NCBI GenBank assembly: GCA_030248065.1
Contig: JASAMV010005397.1
Location: 1 to 64,000, forward strand
Length of the DNA stretch: 64,000 bases
Reading direction: 5' to 3'
Origin: Rhynchonema sp. JSB1_4
Taxonomy: Eukaryota; Nematoda; Chromadorea; Monhysterida; Xyalidae
Position numbers and translations under genes: made by a program. Numbering within the stretch: the stretch's first letter is position 1; each line of letters begins with the position of its first letter. The notes under the pieces are model-generated. The model was not told the origin of the DNA and ran no database searches. It worked only from the letters and a program-made list of their open reading frames with translations. Shown here piece by piece: positions 1 through 9,557 of the stretch.

Positions 1-75
1 AGCGACCGCCACAAAAACAAACAAAGCGCACGTTATAATCACCAACAAACAAGTTATCTATCCATCTTCACCCAC

Positions 76-920
76 CGTTTGGCCATAATCTGTCGTTCGT
101 CCTTCGAATAATCCAACGATCCAATCGCACCGCCGCCGTGCGTCGGCATGAAACCGATAATCGCGAGCAGCGCCGTGCGAACTGGAATTAGAGTGCTTTT
201 TCTTATTTTATTTCAAGCAAGAAACCCCATTTTAGGGCGGAGGCGGACTGGGGGCGGCTGAACGCTGAAGCAGGAATACTTCCAAACAAAACTATTTCAT
301 TCATTTCCGTGCCAGGAATTATTTCCGCGAGCCTGAAATGTTTCCGGCATCCATAATTTTTTGACGTCGCGTAATGCGGCAACATTTTCGTGTGATTTAT
401 TACGGGTTGCGGCAAGGCAAAACACGTTCCTTTAGCAAGAGAACGCTGGTTTCTGTGGTATCATGCGAAAAACACCGCTTGCATGGCTGAATTACTTCAA
501 AGTAATTCAACCGAAGTCCGCGCTCAGCAATCAGTTCAAACATAATCACGAAACTCAGCACGCAAAATTGTCAAAGCATGACACAACAGACAAAAAGCTA
601 AAGAAAATGCCCCACTCACTGGACCAGGATGGTTGCCAGGATTCCGGGTGATAACCGGATATGCTCAGGCAAATCTTCTTGTTCGTTTCAAAGCGTCCAT
701 TTGGCTGAAAAAAATCCAAAAAGGTTCTTTTTTACCGAGTGCCAAAAATTAAATGCGGAAATTAATAACACAAAATTATTTTATTTACCGTCAACAACAT
801 GATACTAGGCGGTTTCATCGGATACTCGGTCGGCAGAATGATGCGTCCATGATAGATTCCGCCATCGAAATCGGTGTCCGGCGGACCACGGACGGTGAAG
901 TGCCACTCGAACAGATTATC
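76..920 (-). CDS. ube2j1: UBC6/UBE2J1-type ubiquitin-conjugating enzyme E2, partial (3 internal exons)
   Basis: Membrane-anchored E2 family that passes ubiquitin to ER-associated degradation ligases. Minus-strand exons: 789-920 (44 codons, starting DNLFEWHFTVRGPP), 620-704 (28 codons plus 1 nt, PNGRFETNKKICLSISGYHP) and 76-181 (RTALLAIIGFMPTHGGGAIG, then SLDYSKDERQIMAKR). All have GT/AG borders and phases that join exactly (0 to 0, 1 to 1). The catalytic cysteine is in KKICLSISG. As in this E2 class the usual HPN motif is altered, here LLTPNGRF. The first exon (about 35-40 residues) was not found to the right, and the C-terminus, including the expected tail anchor, lies beyond the left edge after a GTGGGT donor. 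Family recognised from the UBC fold motifs; confidence is high although the gene is incomplete. Confidence 0.9.
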
Positions 921-1185
921 CTGCACAACGCGAAATTAATTCAATATAGCAAACGTGATCATTTACGTTTACCGTGCCACTTCAGTGAAGTGTTGACTGA
1001 CGATAGACAGATGAAATCAAAAAGTGTTGACGATAGATAGGTTACACCTTAGTTGCGAAAAACCGGTTCTTAAAAATTTTGTGAAAAAAACCGAAAAAAC
1101 CGAAAATTTTCCACAGGATAAATTTCCAGCACAGGGTATCAAATAACAGGCAGAGGGTATTTTGACCCAAAAAACTGATGTGAAG
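921..1185. other. intronic/5' region of the E2 gene with repeat debris
   Basis: The E2 acceptor (AG at 921-922) is followed by non-coding sequence. At about 1003-1040 there is a fragment of the TGTTGACGATAGATAG motif element, with the same context (gaaatcaaaaagtg) as at 5158-5186 and 54500. No further E2 exon was recognised. Confidence 0.5.
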
Positions 1186-1644
1186 TAGGGTTAGAGGTCG
1201 GGGGGGGGGGGTACCCGACACCCGACATCTGAAAATACCCGACACCCGACATTTGAGAAAAAAGCCGACACCCGACAGTTCCAAAAAAAACCGACACCCG
1301 ACATCTAGTTTTTGTAAAAAACCCGACACCCGACACCTGTTTTTGGAGCAAAAACAGGCAACTTTTTGCACCTTCGCACTATTAGTGCAATTTTTTGGAT
1401 CAAGTGACTGAATTCAAGTATTTTCACACAAAATAAACACCAAAATGACACATTCTACGTCTTCGGAAACATTTGGTTCGAAGAAAATTTTCTCTCAAAA
1501 TTCTTTTCTCGGCAAAACTGATGTTTTGAACCGTAAGTGTCGGGTCCCAAAAAACGCGACACCCGACACCTGGAGGCACCCGACACCCGACACCTACACT
1601 TTTTTGGCACCCGACACCCGGCACCCGACATCTCTCTAACCCTA
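1186..1644. mobile_element. hAT-like MITE, TAGGG-end / CCGACACCC-motif family, copy 1
   Basis: Terminal inverted repeats TAGGGTTAGAG at 1186 and CTCTCTAACCCTA ending at 1644, flanked by a perfect 8-bp target duplication ATGTGAAG (1178-1185 and 1645-1652). Arms are arrays of cccgacaccc in opposite orientation around a unique A/T-rich core. It is 459 bp with no coding capacity. A 495-bp sister copy lies at 50610-51104. Confidence 0.9.
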
Positions 1645-2512
1645 ATGTGAAGCCTAGTGCAAAGAGACTGTGTACTACAGAAGACATGTAAACTGCTCCA
1701 AATCTCCAAGTTACTTCGCTCTAGACCTCTAGATGGCACTTCGGCATTGGCGAACCTCCAGAACTTTGAAAAGTAAGGGTCAAAAACGTCATTTTTGGCA
1801 AAAATATGAGAAAATTTGGCCCGGATTTTTCACGGAAATTCATTTTCGGTCCAAAAAACGGACCCGGTTTTTTTAACGAAAAAAACCGGTTCTTTTCCAC
1901 GCGCAACTATACGATAGATAGATCAATTTGGGGGTTTTCCTACACCACCCCCCCCCCCCGCCCCAAGCACCGTCCAGGTGCTGACTCCAGTGGTGTCGTT
2001 GAGAAATCGAAATTTTCCCATACCCAGCCCAATTTTCGGGAAATTTCAAATACATACCAGCAATACGTAAAGGTTTATGTTGTAAACCTTTCAACGATTC
2101 GTATTGCTAATTGTGAGTTTATCGCATGTCGCAATCTGAAAGTGCATAACATTCGGCTTGAGATGATAGATCCAGTTCGCAACCAACTGCTGTACATAGT
2201 ACATACAAGTCTCCGCGCAAGTTTGGGGGTTGTGCCACTCCAAAATGGCGGGGCACGCGTGGAACGCGTACATATGCGCGTATGACCTTTCTACAACACA
2301 CCAGTATGGCTATACGCACCATACGGCCGCACTCAGACAAACGCGAAAACCGAAAAGTTCAGCACAACAGCAACTCCATAACCACGGGCCTAAACCACAG
2401 TGATGCTCAAACAAAATGTTTCAGAGGCTGTTTGGCGCGCGCTGTGGATAATGACTACGCTGAAAAAAACTTTTTGCTTTTCGCGTTTGTCCGAGGGCGT
2501 CCTACGCGTATA
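1645..2512. other. non-coding, repeat fragments
   Basis: About 1800-1910 carries an aaaaccggtt-rich A/T repeat related to 1055-1110. A C homopolymer sits near 1945-1962. At 1989-2003 a lone CAGTGGTGTCGTTG end resembles the 61551 element but has no partner. The ORFs here look random and no gene was recognised. Confidence 0.4.
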
Positions 2513-2961
2513 CCGTAAAAACCTAAATACAGCCCCACCCGGAATAGAGCCCCCCCCCCGTAATACAGCCCCCCCCAAAAAGGGGTCAGTGAATTAATAG
2601 AGCCCCCCCCCCCCCCCCGGAATAGAGCCCCCCCCCCTAAGTAACATCCCCCTATACAGTAGTGTATTAAGGCTTGATAGTGGTGCACAGGTACATTTAT
2701 GCACGTTTGTTGTTCGTTCAGAGCACATAATACGCCTCTTATTGGCAAATAGACACGAATAAATGCGATTACAAGCGAAAAAACATCCTTTCAAACCCCT
2801 TTTTAGGGGTTTTTGGGGGGTATTTCTGGGAACAATTTTTCAGGTTCGGGTCAGTGAATTAATAGAGGCCCCCCCGGAATAGAGCCCCCCCCCGTAATAG
2901 AGCCCCCCAAAATGGGGTCAGTGAATTAATAGAGCCCCCCCTTCTATTTAGGTTTTTACGG
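2513..2961. mobile_element. TA-site MITE (CCGTAAAAACCTAAATA ends), copy 1
   Basis: Inverted ends CCGTAAAAACCTAAATA and TATTTAGGTTTTTACGG flanked by TA on both sides (2511-2512, 2962-2963). The interior consists of aatagagcccccc units with gggtcagtgaattaatagag. Size and TA target suggest a Tc1/mariner-type non-autonomous element. Other copies: 7447-9012, 55361-55756 and 56629-56789. Confidence 0.8.
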
Positions 2962-2963
2962 TA

Positions 2964-3100
2964 GTCCATGTCCAGCCACGAACTCATGAGACGACTTTTT
3001 TTAACTTGCTTGGCCAGATTCAAAAATGCTCCTGTCACACGGTTTCGAATAAAGCAAAAGAAAGAGATTGACAGACAGAGATGAATGCGATGAAGTTCCA
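2964..3100 (+). mobile_element. truncated TAGTCCAGCC-type MITE
   Basis: The left end (gtccagccacgaactcatgagacgac, then ttgcttggccagattcaaaaatgctcc) matches the start of the full copies at 29663, 35959 and 38048. It stops after agttccagc, where the CAATACC element begins. No right half was found nearby. Confidence 0.7.
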
Positions 3101-3941
3101 GCTAGGCATGGGGTGGGGGCAATACCGATTTTTTGACCCAAGCCACTTTAGTGGCTGGGGGGGAATGGGGGGGATTCCCCCCCTAAGGGGTATCTATCTC
3201 GAGTCACCCCTTAGGGGGGGATGGGGGAGGGTATCTATCTCGAGCCGACCCCAGAGGTCGCAATCGGGCCGGGTTTGGCCGGCCCGGCCCGGCCCGAGCC
3301 CCCAAATCTCCGGCCCGGCCCGGCCCGACCCGACCCGTACCCCCAAATCTCCGGCCCGGCCCGAACCCCCAAATCTCCGGCCCGGCCCGGCCCGGCCCGA
3401 ATTTTTGGCTCTGATTTTAACCCAATTTTTGTCATATTTTTTGCGATTTTTGAATCTATTTTTTTGGTTGAAAATTCATTGTTTTCCATGAAAAAGTCGC
3501 CAGATAGACAATACCAGGGGGGGTAGGTAAGGTAGATGACGCGCCATCCTGGTACAGTAGGTAGGTCGCCGCAGTGTAGTTCCTGGTCCGGAGGGGGAAC
3601 AGGCGGTACCAGTGTAGTTCCTGGTCCGGCGCGGCGGTTAGTGTACCTACCCCTTTTTTCCGTGCGGCGGTTAGTGTACCTCCCTGGGGGGAAGGGGGGG
3701 GGGAAGACCCAAATTCACGAAAAAGTCACTTTTTGAGGTCGAAAATTTGACCGATTTTTGGCCCTTTTTGGAAAAAATTCTCCATAAAAAGGGTATTCTG
3801 GCGACTTTTGACAACATCGGCCTAAAAATCACCCATTTTAGGCCTAAAATTGTCCATTTTAGGCCTAAAAATGCATATTTTGGGCAAAAATTGAGGCGGC
3901 TAGTGTACCTGGCGCGGCGCAGTGTAGTACTTGGTCAGGGT

Positions 3942-4777
3942 CAGTGTAGTGGCAGGCAGATGGTTGCAAGGTACCCTTGGGGGGGGGATGGATCCAGATG
4001 GTTGCAAGGTACCCCCCTACCCAGCCTCCGGGAGGTTGCAAGGTACCCCTGAGGTCCGAAAAAAGGGTGTTTTTTGCATGCATTATACTGCAAATTTGGC
4101 CGAAAAATTGGTACTTTTTTGCATTTTGGCCGAAAATTTGCCTAAAATACCTATTATATGGAGGTTTGCGCGCGGAGCGCGCGATTTTTGGGGTTTTGAG
4201 GTCGAAAAACACCCATTTTTGCCTATAAAAACCATAAATTGATGGTTGCAAGGTACCCTCCGGGGTGGTTGCAAGCAGTGTAGTTCCTGGTCCGGCGCGG
4301 CGGTTAGTGTACCTACCCCTTTTTTCCGTGAGGCGGTTAGTGTACCTCCCTGGGGGGGAAGGGGGGGGGGGAAGACCCAAAATCAGGAAAAAGTCACTTT
4401 TTGAGGTAGAAAATTTGACCTATTTTTACCTTTTTTTGGAAAAAATTCTTCAGAACAAGGGTATTTTGGCGACTTTTGAGAACATTGACCTAAAAATCAC
4501 ACATTTTAGGCCTAAAAATGCCCATTTTAGGCCTAAAAATGGCCATTTTAGGCAAAAGTTGAGGCGGTTAGTGTACCTGACGCGGCGGTTAGTGTACTAG
4601 TGTACCTTGGTCGCGGCGGTTAGTGTACCTTAGGGGGGGACCCCCCTCCCCCCCCCCAGGAACTACACTGGTTGCAAGGTACCTACCCTTCCCCCCCATC
4701 CCCCCCAAGGGGTGGTTGCAAGGTACCTACTCCTTAGGGGGGAATCCCCCCCCCCATCCCCCCCAGCCACTACACTG
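3942..4777. mobile_element. nest level 7: CAGTGTAGTGGC element with ggttgcaaggtacc motif
   Basis: Perfect duplication GTCAGGGT (3934-3941, 4778-4785). Ends CAGTGTAGTGGC and GCCACTACACTG; several ggttgcaaggtacc units in each arm. Its core has the palindrome cgcgcggagcgcgcg near 4170. Confidence 0.92.
4276..4670. mobile_element. nest level 8 (innermost): CAGTGTAGTTCCTGG element, ggttagtgtacc motif
   Basis: 395 bp with perfect 15-bp terminal repeats and duplication GTTGCAAG (4268-4275, 4671-4678). The duplicated 8-mer is part of the host element's own ggttgcaaggtacc motif, so the empty site reads as one intact motif. Confidence 0.93.
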
Positions 4778-5401
4778 GTCAGGGTGTTGACGATAGATAG
4801 ATTGGGACCAGAAATGTGTTGACGATAGATAGATGACCCAAGTCCGAAATCTGGGGGGGGTCGACCCAAACTTGTTGACGATAGATAGATGGTAGGTGGG
4901 GGGGGTCGCCAAAAATCAAGGTGTAGTATAGTGTACTAAGCAGGTAATAATGTGTAAATATTAATGAAAATGTACTTAGATGTACTAATCCGCGCGTAGC
5001 GCGCGATTTTTTGCCTATTTGGGACGAAAAATACCGATTTTGAGCCATTTTGAGGCAAAAATACCCATTTTGGGGACGAAATGTGTTGACGATAGATAGA
5101 TTGTTCCCAGAATTTGTTGACGATAGATAGATTTGCCCATAAGTGTTGACGATAGATAGATGAAATCAAAAAGTGTTGACGATAGATAGATGAATTTGGG
5201 GGGGACGCCCCCCCAAGTACTACCCTGGCGCGGCGGTTAGTGTACTAGTGTACCTTGGTCGCGGCGGTTAGTGTACCTTAGGGGGGGACCCCCCCTCCCC
5301 CCCCCCAGGAACTACACTGGGCGGTACCCCCCTTTTTTTCGGAGGGGGAACAGACGTACCCACCTGGGGGGAAGGGGGGGAGGGACCCGGAAGGGGGGGA
5401 G

Positions 5402-6211
5402 CAGTGATGTGGTTGGGGGGGTAGGGGGGGGGGTATTACCCCCCAACTCAATGGTGTGGCTGGGGGGGGGGGTGGGGGTGGGGTCCCCCCCCCAAGGTAC
5501 AGTAGGTAGGTTGCCGCCCCTCGCCTGGTACAGTAGGTAGGTTGCCGCCCCTCCCCTGGTACAGTAGGTAGGTTGCCGCCCCACCTAACTTTTCACCCAA
5601 AACATTCATTTTTGGCTTAAAATTGCATAAAATTAGCATATTTGTCTGCAAATAGGCGAAAAATCGCGCGCTGCGCGCGAAATTAGTGTTTTAGGCCACA
5701 TTTTCTTCAGTATTTAGACATAAAAAATTTCGGTTTCCAGATGACCCCCTCCCCCGTGGTACGAGCCCCCCCCCCGCCCTAGCTCGGCTGGTACAGTAGG
5801 TAGGTTGCCGCCCCGCATTTTGGGTGGTACAGTAGGTTGCCGCCCCGCCTGGGTAGCTACACCACTGCCCCAACTGCTAGGTAGCTTTCTTGCTCCGAAA
5901 CCCATACCCCCCCCAAACTGGCTAGCTAGCTTTCTTGCTCCGGTCATCAAGTAAGAAAAGTGTTGATTTTAGTGCCAAAATGACCATTTTATGGGCCAAA
6001 ATGGTCAAATTCGTTCAAATTTTCTCACACGTGCACAAAAATACGCATTTTAAGCCTTATTTTAGCATAATTTAGACCAAATTTTATACCCCTGTTTTTG
6101 ACTTCTGGACCAATACCCCCCCAAATCGGGGTACCCGGCTAGCTAGCTAGCTTTCTTGTGCCGGACCCCTCCAGCTAGCTAGCTTTCTTGCTCGGACCAA
6201 CTACATCACTG
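5402..6211. mobile_element. nest level 5b: CAGTGATGTRGTTGG element with gctagctagctttcttgc motif
   Basis: Ends CAGTGATGTGGTTGG and CCAACTACATCACTG with duplication GGGGGGAG (5394-5401, 6212-6219). gctagctttcttgctc units lie at 5876-5945 and 6128-6200. It hosts 5449-5867. Confidence 0.87.
5449..5867. mobile_element. nest level 6b: ggtacagtaggtaggttgccgcccc-motif element
   Basis: Duplication CCCCAACT (5441-5448, 5868-5875). Left end CAATGGTGTGGCTGG, right end CTACACCACTG. Repeated ggtacagtaggtaggttgccgcccc on both sides of a core with the palindrome cgcgcgctgcgcgcg (about 5665). Confidence 0.88.
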
Positions 6212-7446
6212 GGGGGGAGGACCCAAATTTGGATAAAAGTCATTTTTTGAGGTCGAAAATTTGGCTCATTTTTGCCCCTTTTAGGAAAAAAACCTCAATA
6301 AAAAAGGTATTTGGCGATTTTTGACGACATTGACCTAAAAATCACTGATTTTATGCCTAAAAATGCCTATTTTAGGCCAAAATTTGCCTATTTTAGGTAA
6401 AAATTGGGGGAGCAGACGTACCCGGAGGGGGAACAGTGGGGCAGGCGTACCATGGAGGAGGGGGAACAGACGTACCCGCGGGGGGGGACCCCCCTCCCCC
6501 CCAGGAACTACACTGGGTCGCCGCCCCCCCCCGTCTGGTACAGGTTGCTATTTTTGGCTCAAAATGGTATAAAATCTATATTTTTCACTCCAAATAATCG
6601 AAAAATCGCGCGCTGCGCGCGAAATGAGGGTTTTAGAGTACATTTTCATCTAAATTTAGACATAAAAAATTTTGTTCCCCCCAAGCTCGGCCGGTACAGT
6701 AGGTAGGTTGATTGCAGGCCTTTCTGGTGGTACAGTAGGTTGATTGCACGCCTGGGTAGCCACACCACTGGACAATACTGATCATTGACTTGCTGAATCC
6801 GTCAGAAATTTTAGTATTTTTGACAAAAAAACCCTACTTTTTCAGTAAAATAAATCACTTCAGAAGCTTCGGGCCGAGGTGCCCGGCCCGGCCCGGCCCG
6901 GCCCGACCCTCCAAATATGCGGCCCGGCCCGGCCCGAGCCAAAATCGCGGCCCGGCCCGAGCTCGGGCCGGCCCGATTGCGACCTCTGACCCCAAAGGGT
7001 ATCTCGAGTAAGCAGATTTATGCTTTTCAAAGGCAAAAATAGGTGTTTTTCGACCTCGGAACCCCTAAAAATCGCGCGCTCCGCGCGCAAACACCCAAAA
7101 ATGGTCGTTTTAGGCCAATTTTCGGCAAAAATGTCAAAACGTACCCATTTTTAGGCCAATTTTGCAGTAAAATTACATGCAAAAAAACGGCCTTTTTTCG
7201 CCTTTTGACGGACCATAGGGGTATCTTGGGTAGCCTCTGGGGGTATCTCGAGTAAGTCCGAAACCTTCCCCCCCCCCTAGGGTATCTTGGGTCGATTGGC
7301 CTGCCACCACACTGACCCAAGCCAATACCCAATGCCCAATACCAGGGCCCACCCCCAATACCCAATACCTCAAATGGGACCCAACCCAATACCCAATACC
7401 CAGCCAATACTCAGGTTGAGACCCAATGCCCAATACCAGGGTAGTA

Positions 7447-9012
7447 CCGTAAAACCTAAAATGCAAGGGGGGGCTGTATTTTTTCACTGACCCCTTTTAT
7501 GGGGGCTGTATTTTTTGGGGGGGCTGTATTTTTTCGCTGCCCAAAATCTCAAAAAATGTTCCCAAAAATGCCCCTCAAATGGAGTTCTGTCAGGGTGTTA
7601 CTGGTCATTATTGAGTGTTTTTAGGTGCAGATCTTCCATAAAAGGCTTTACATCACCATATACTCAACCACCAGTGTAGTTCCGGCTCCGGGGGGGAGGG
7701 GGGTCCCCCCCTAAGGTACACTAACCGCCGCGACCAAGGTACACTAGTACACTAACCGCCGCGCCCAGAGATCGGAAACGGGCCGGCGGCCGGGTAAAGT
7801 CGGCCCGGCCCGGCCCGGTCGGCGAAAAGTCCGGCCCGGCCCGGTGGAGGGCTGCAAGTTAGTGTACCTCCCTGGGGGGAAGGGGGAAGACTCAAATTCA
7901 CGAAAAAGTCACTTTTTGAGGTAGAAAATTTGACCCATTTTTGGCCCTTTTTGGAAAAAATTCTCCATAAAAAGGGTATTTTGGCGACTTTTGACAACAT
8001 CGACCGCATTTTCATTAATATTTACACATTATTATCTACGTTAGTACAGTATACTATACCTTGATTTTTGGCGACCCCCCCACCATCTATCTATCGTCAA
8101 CAAGTTTGGGTCGACCCAGCGTAGTTCCTGGGGGGAGGGGGGGTCCGCCCCCCCTAAGGTGCACTAACCGCCGCGACCAAGGTACACTAGTACACTAACC
8201 GCCGCGCCAGGTACACTAACCGCCTCAATTTTTGCCTAAAGTAGGCATTTTTAGGCCTACAATGGGCATTTTTAGGCCAAAAATGGGTGATTTTCAGGTC
8301 AATGATGTCAAAAGTCGCCAAAATACCCGTTTTATTGAGAATTTTTTCCAAAATGGGTAAAAAATCGGTCAAATTTTCTACCTCAAAAAGTGACTTTTTC
8401 CTTAATTTGGGTCTTCCCCCTTCCCCCCCCAGCGAGGTACACTAACCGCCGCACGGAAAAAGCGGTAGGTACACTAACCGCCGCGCCGGACCAGGAACAA
8501 CACTGGGTCGACCCCCCCAGATTTCGAACTTGGGTCATCTATCTATCGTCAACACATTTCGGGTCCCAATCTATCTACCGTCAACACCCTGGCCAAGTAC
8601 TACACTGGGGCAAGTCCCCCCAAGGTACAGTAGGTAGGTAGGTTGACGCTCCATCCTGGTACAGTAGGTAGGTCGCCGCCCGGCAGCTGGTACAGTAAGT
8701 TGCTATTTTTGGCTCAAAATGGTATAAAATTGGTATTTTTCTCTCCAAATAGGCGAAAAATCGCGCGCTACGCGCGAAATTAGCGTTTTAGAGCACATTT
8801 TCATCAAAATTTCGACCTAAAAAATTTCTTCCCCCCCCCTAGCTCGGCCGGTGCAGTAGGTAGGTTGCCGCCCCACATTTTATGTGGTACAGTAGGTTGC
8901 CGCCCCGCCTGGGCAGCTACACCAGCAGCGAAAAAATACAGCCCCCCAAAATAGAGCCCCCTAATAGGGGTCAGTGAAAAAATGCAGCCCCCTTGTATTT
9001 TAGGTTTTACGG
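7447..9012. mobile_element. TA-site MITE (CCGTAAAACC ends), copy 2, carrying later insertions
   Basis: Ends CCGTAAAACCTAAAAT and ATTTTAGGTTTTACGG flanked by TA (7445-7446, 9013-9014). The outer parts (7447-7672, 8930-9012) match 55361-55756 in reverse. The block 7673-8929 is foreign hAT-like material whose outer ends do not pair cleanly, suggesting a deletion or rearrangement after insertion. Confidence 0.75.
8117..8505. mobile_element. hAT-like MITE, ggttagtgtacc-motif family
   Basis: Ends CAGCGTAGTTCCTGG and CCAGGAACAACACTG; perfect duplication GGTCGACC (8109-8116, 8506-8513). It is inserted in a fragment of the TGTTGACGATAGATAG-motif element (8046-8100 and 8530-8580). Confidence 0.9.
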
Positions 9013-9310
9013 TATTGGGTCAAAACCAATACCCAATATTAATCCAGAAAAACCCAATACCAAACCAATACCGAACCCAATACCTGACCCAAAACCCAAT
9101 ACCACACCAATACCAAACCCAATACCAACCGAATACCAGACCAAAAACCCAATGCCAAGCCAAACCAATACTAAGACCAATACCCAATACCAATACCAAC
9201 CCAATACTCAATACCAATACCAACCCAATACCAGGCACTTCAGTAGTATTGATCTGGTATTGGGTATTGATACTGGTATTAGGTCTCACCCGGTATTGGT
9301 AAAGAGCCTG

Positions 9311-9557
9311 ATCTACGGCACACGAGGTTGATTTGCCGCCTCGCCAGTCAAATTGAACTAAAGGTTTTTAGATACTCAGATATCAACTTACGCTCACAAC
9401 GGATGTCGCAACTGGAACAATGGAACATTATCAAATTTTTTCCTTTGACGGCTTTTTCGTTGTTTCGGATTTGAATCTCTTATCCCACGTGCTCCACCAA
9501 ACCACCATTGCTTCCAGTCACCAACTGCCAGTGTCCGCTTAAAAAATAGCGAACATC
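9311..9557 (+). promoter_or_regulatory. upstream region of the TGF-beta receptor gene
   Basis: About 250 bp between the repeat block and the receptor ATG. Unlike the sequence to its left it has no recognisable element, so it is the likely 5' UTR and promoter. No core promoter motif could be assigned with confidence. Confidence 0.35.

Larger units (their letters stand above)
3920..5227. mobile_element. nest level 6: CAGTGTAGTACTTGG element with TGTTGACGATAGATAG motif
   Basis: Perfect duplication GCGCGGCG (3912-3919, 5228-5235). Ends are CAGTGTAGTACTTGG and CCAAGTACTACCCTG. The right arm (4786-5200) carries seven spaced tgttgacgatagatag units. A related fragment lies at 54211-54595. Confidence 0.9.
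3610..5319. mobile_element. nest level 5a: CAGTGTAGTTCCTGG element with ggcggttagtgtacc motif
   Basis: Perfect duplication GGCGGTAC (3602-3609, 5320-5327) and 15-bp perfect terminal repeats. Same family as 4276-4670, 8117-8505 and 59185-59538. Confidence 0.92.
3572..6515. mobile_element. nest level 4: CAGTGTAGTTCCTGG element with gaacagacgtacc motif
   Basis: Ends CAGTGTAGTTCCTGG and CCAGGAACTACACTG with a perfect duplication GGTCGCCG (3564-3571, 6516-6523). Arms have ggagggggaacagacgtacc units. Same family as 54668-55077. It contains two separate younger insertions, 3610-5319 and 5402-6211. Confidence 0.9.
3515..6770. mobile_element. nest level 3: ggtacagtaggtaggt-motif element
   Basis: Perfect 8-bp duplication GACAATAC (3507-3514, 6771-6778). 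The right end reads inward CAGTGGTGTGGCTACCCAGGC; the left end is CAGGGGGGGTAGG. Both arms carry the ggtacagtaggt motif. It hosts the 3572-6515 insertion. Confidence 0.85.
3252..6988. mobile_element. nest level 2: CAGAGGTCGCAATCGGGCC-end element with CGGCCCGGCCC motif
   Basis: Inverted ends CAGAGGTCGCAATCGGGCC (from 3252) and GGCCCGATTGCGACCTCTG (to 6988), with arrays of cggcccggccc just inside each. No clean 8-bp duplication is visible; gacccc occurs on both sides and overlaps the ends. Fragments of the same family occur at about 7768-7850, 54008-54185 and 57205-57265. Confidence 0.7.
3144..7314. mobile_element. nest level 1: hAT-like element with ggtatctatctcgag motif
   Basis: Perfect 8-bp target duplication ACCCAAGC at 3136-3143 and 7315-7322. 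Ends are CACTTTAGTGGCTGG on the left and CCTGCCACCACACTG on the right, imperfect inverted repeats. The subterminal ggtatctatctcgag motif recurs in both arms (about 3186, 3231; 7000, 7246). It contains all elements between 3252 and 6988. Confidence 0.85.
3101..9310. mobile_element. CAATACC-motif element split by later insertions (boundaries approximate)
   Basis: Left remnant 3101-3143 (taggcatgg..caataccg), middle 7315-7446 (repeated cccaatacc) and right 9013-9310 (caatacc on one arm, ggtattgg on the other). Removing 3144-7314 (with one ACCCAAGC) and 7447-9012 (with one TA) rejoins it as a single CAATACC-rich element resembling 56259-57060. No target duplication was found for this outer element. 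Confidence 0.5.

Noticed and set aside
4785..5200. Regularly spaced ttgacgatagatagat repeats considered as a CRISPR-like array
   Set aside because: Spacing is irregular, repeats run to the end of a transposon with target duplications, and the host is eukaryotic.
8982..9331. Open frames rich in Pro/Asn/Thr (YQTQYQPNT) on both strands
   Set aside because: Translation of the CAATACC tandem motif.
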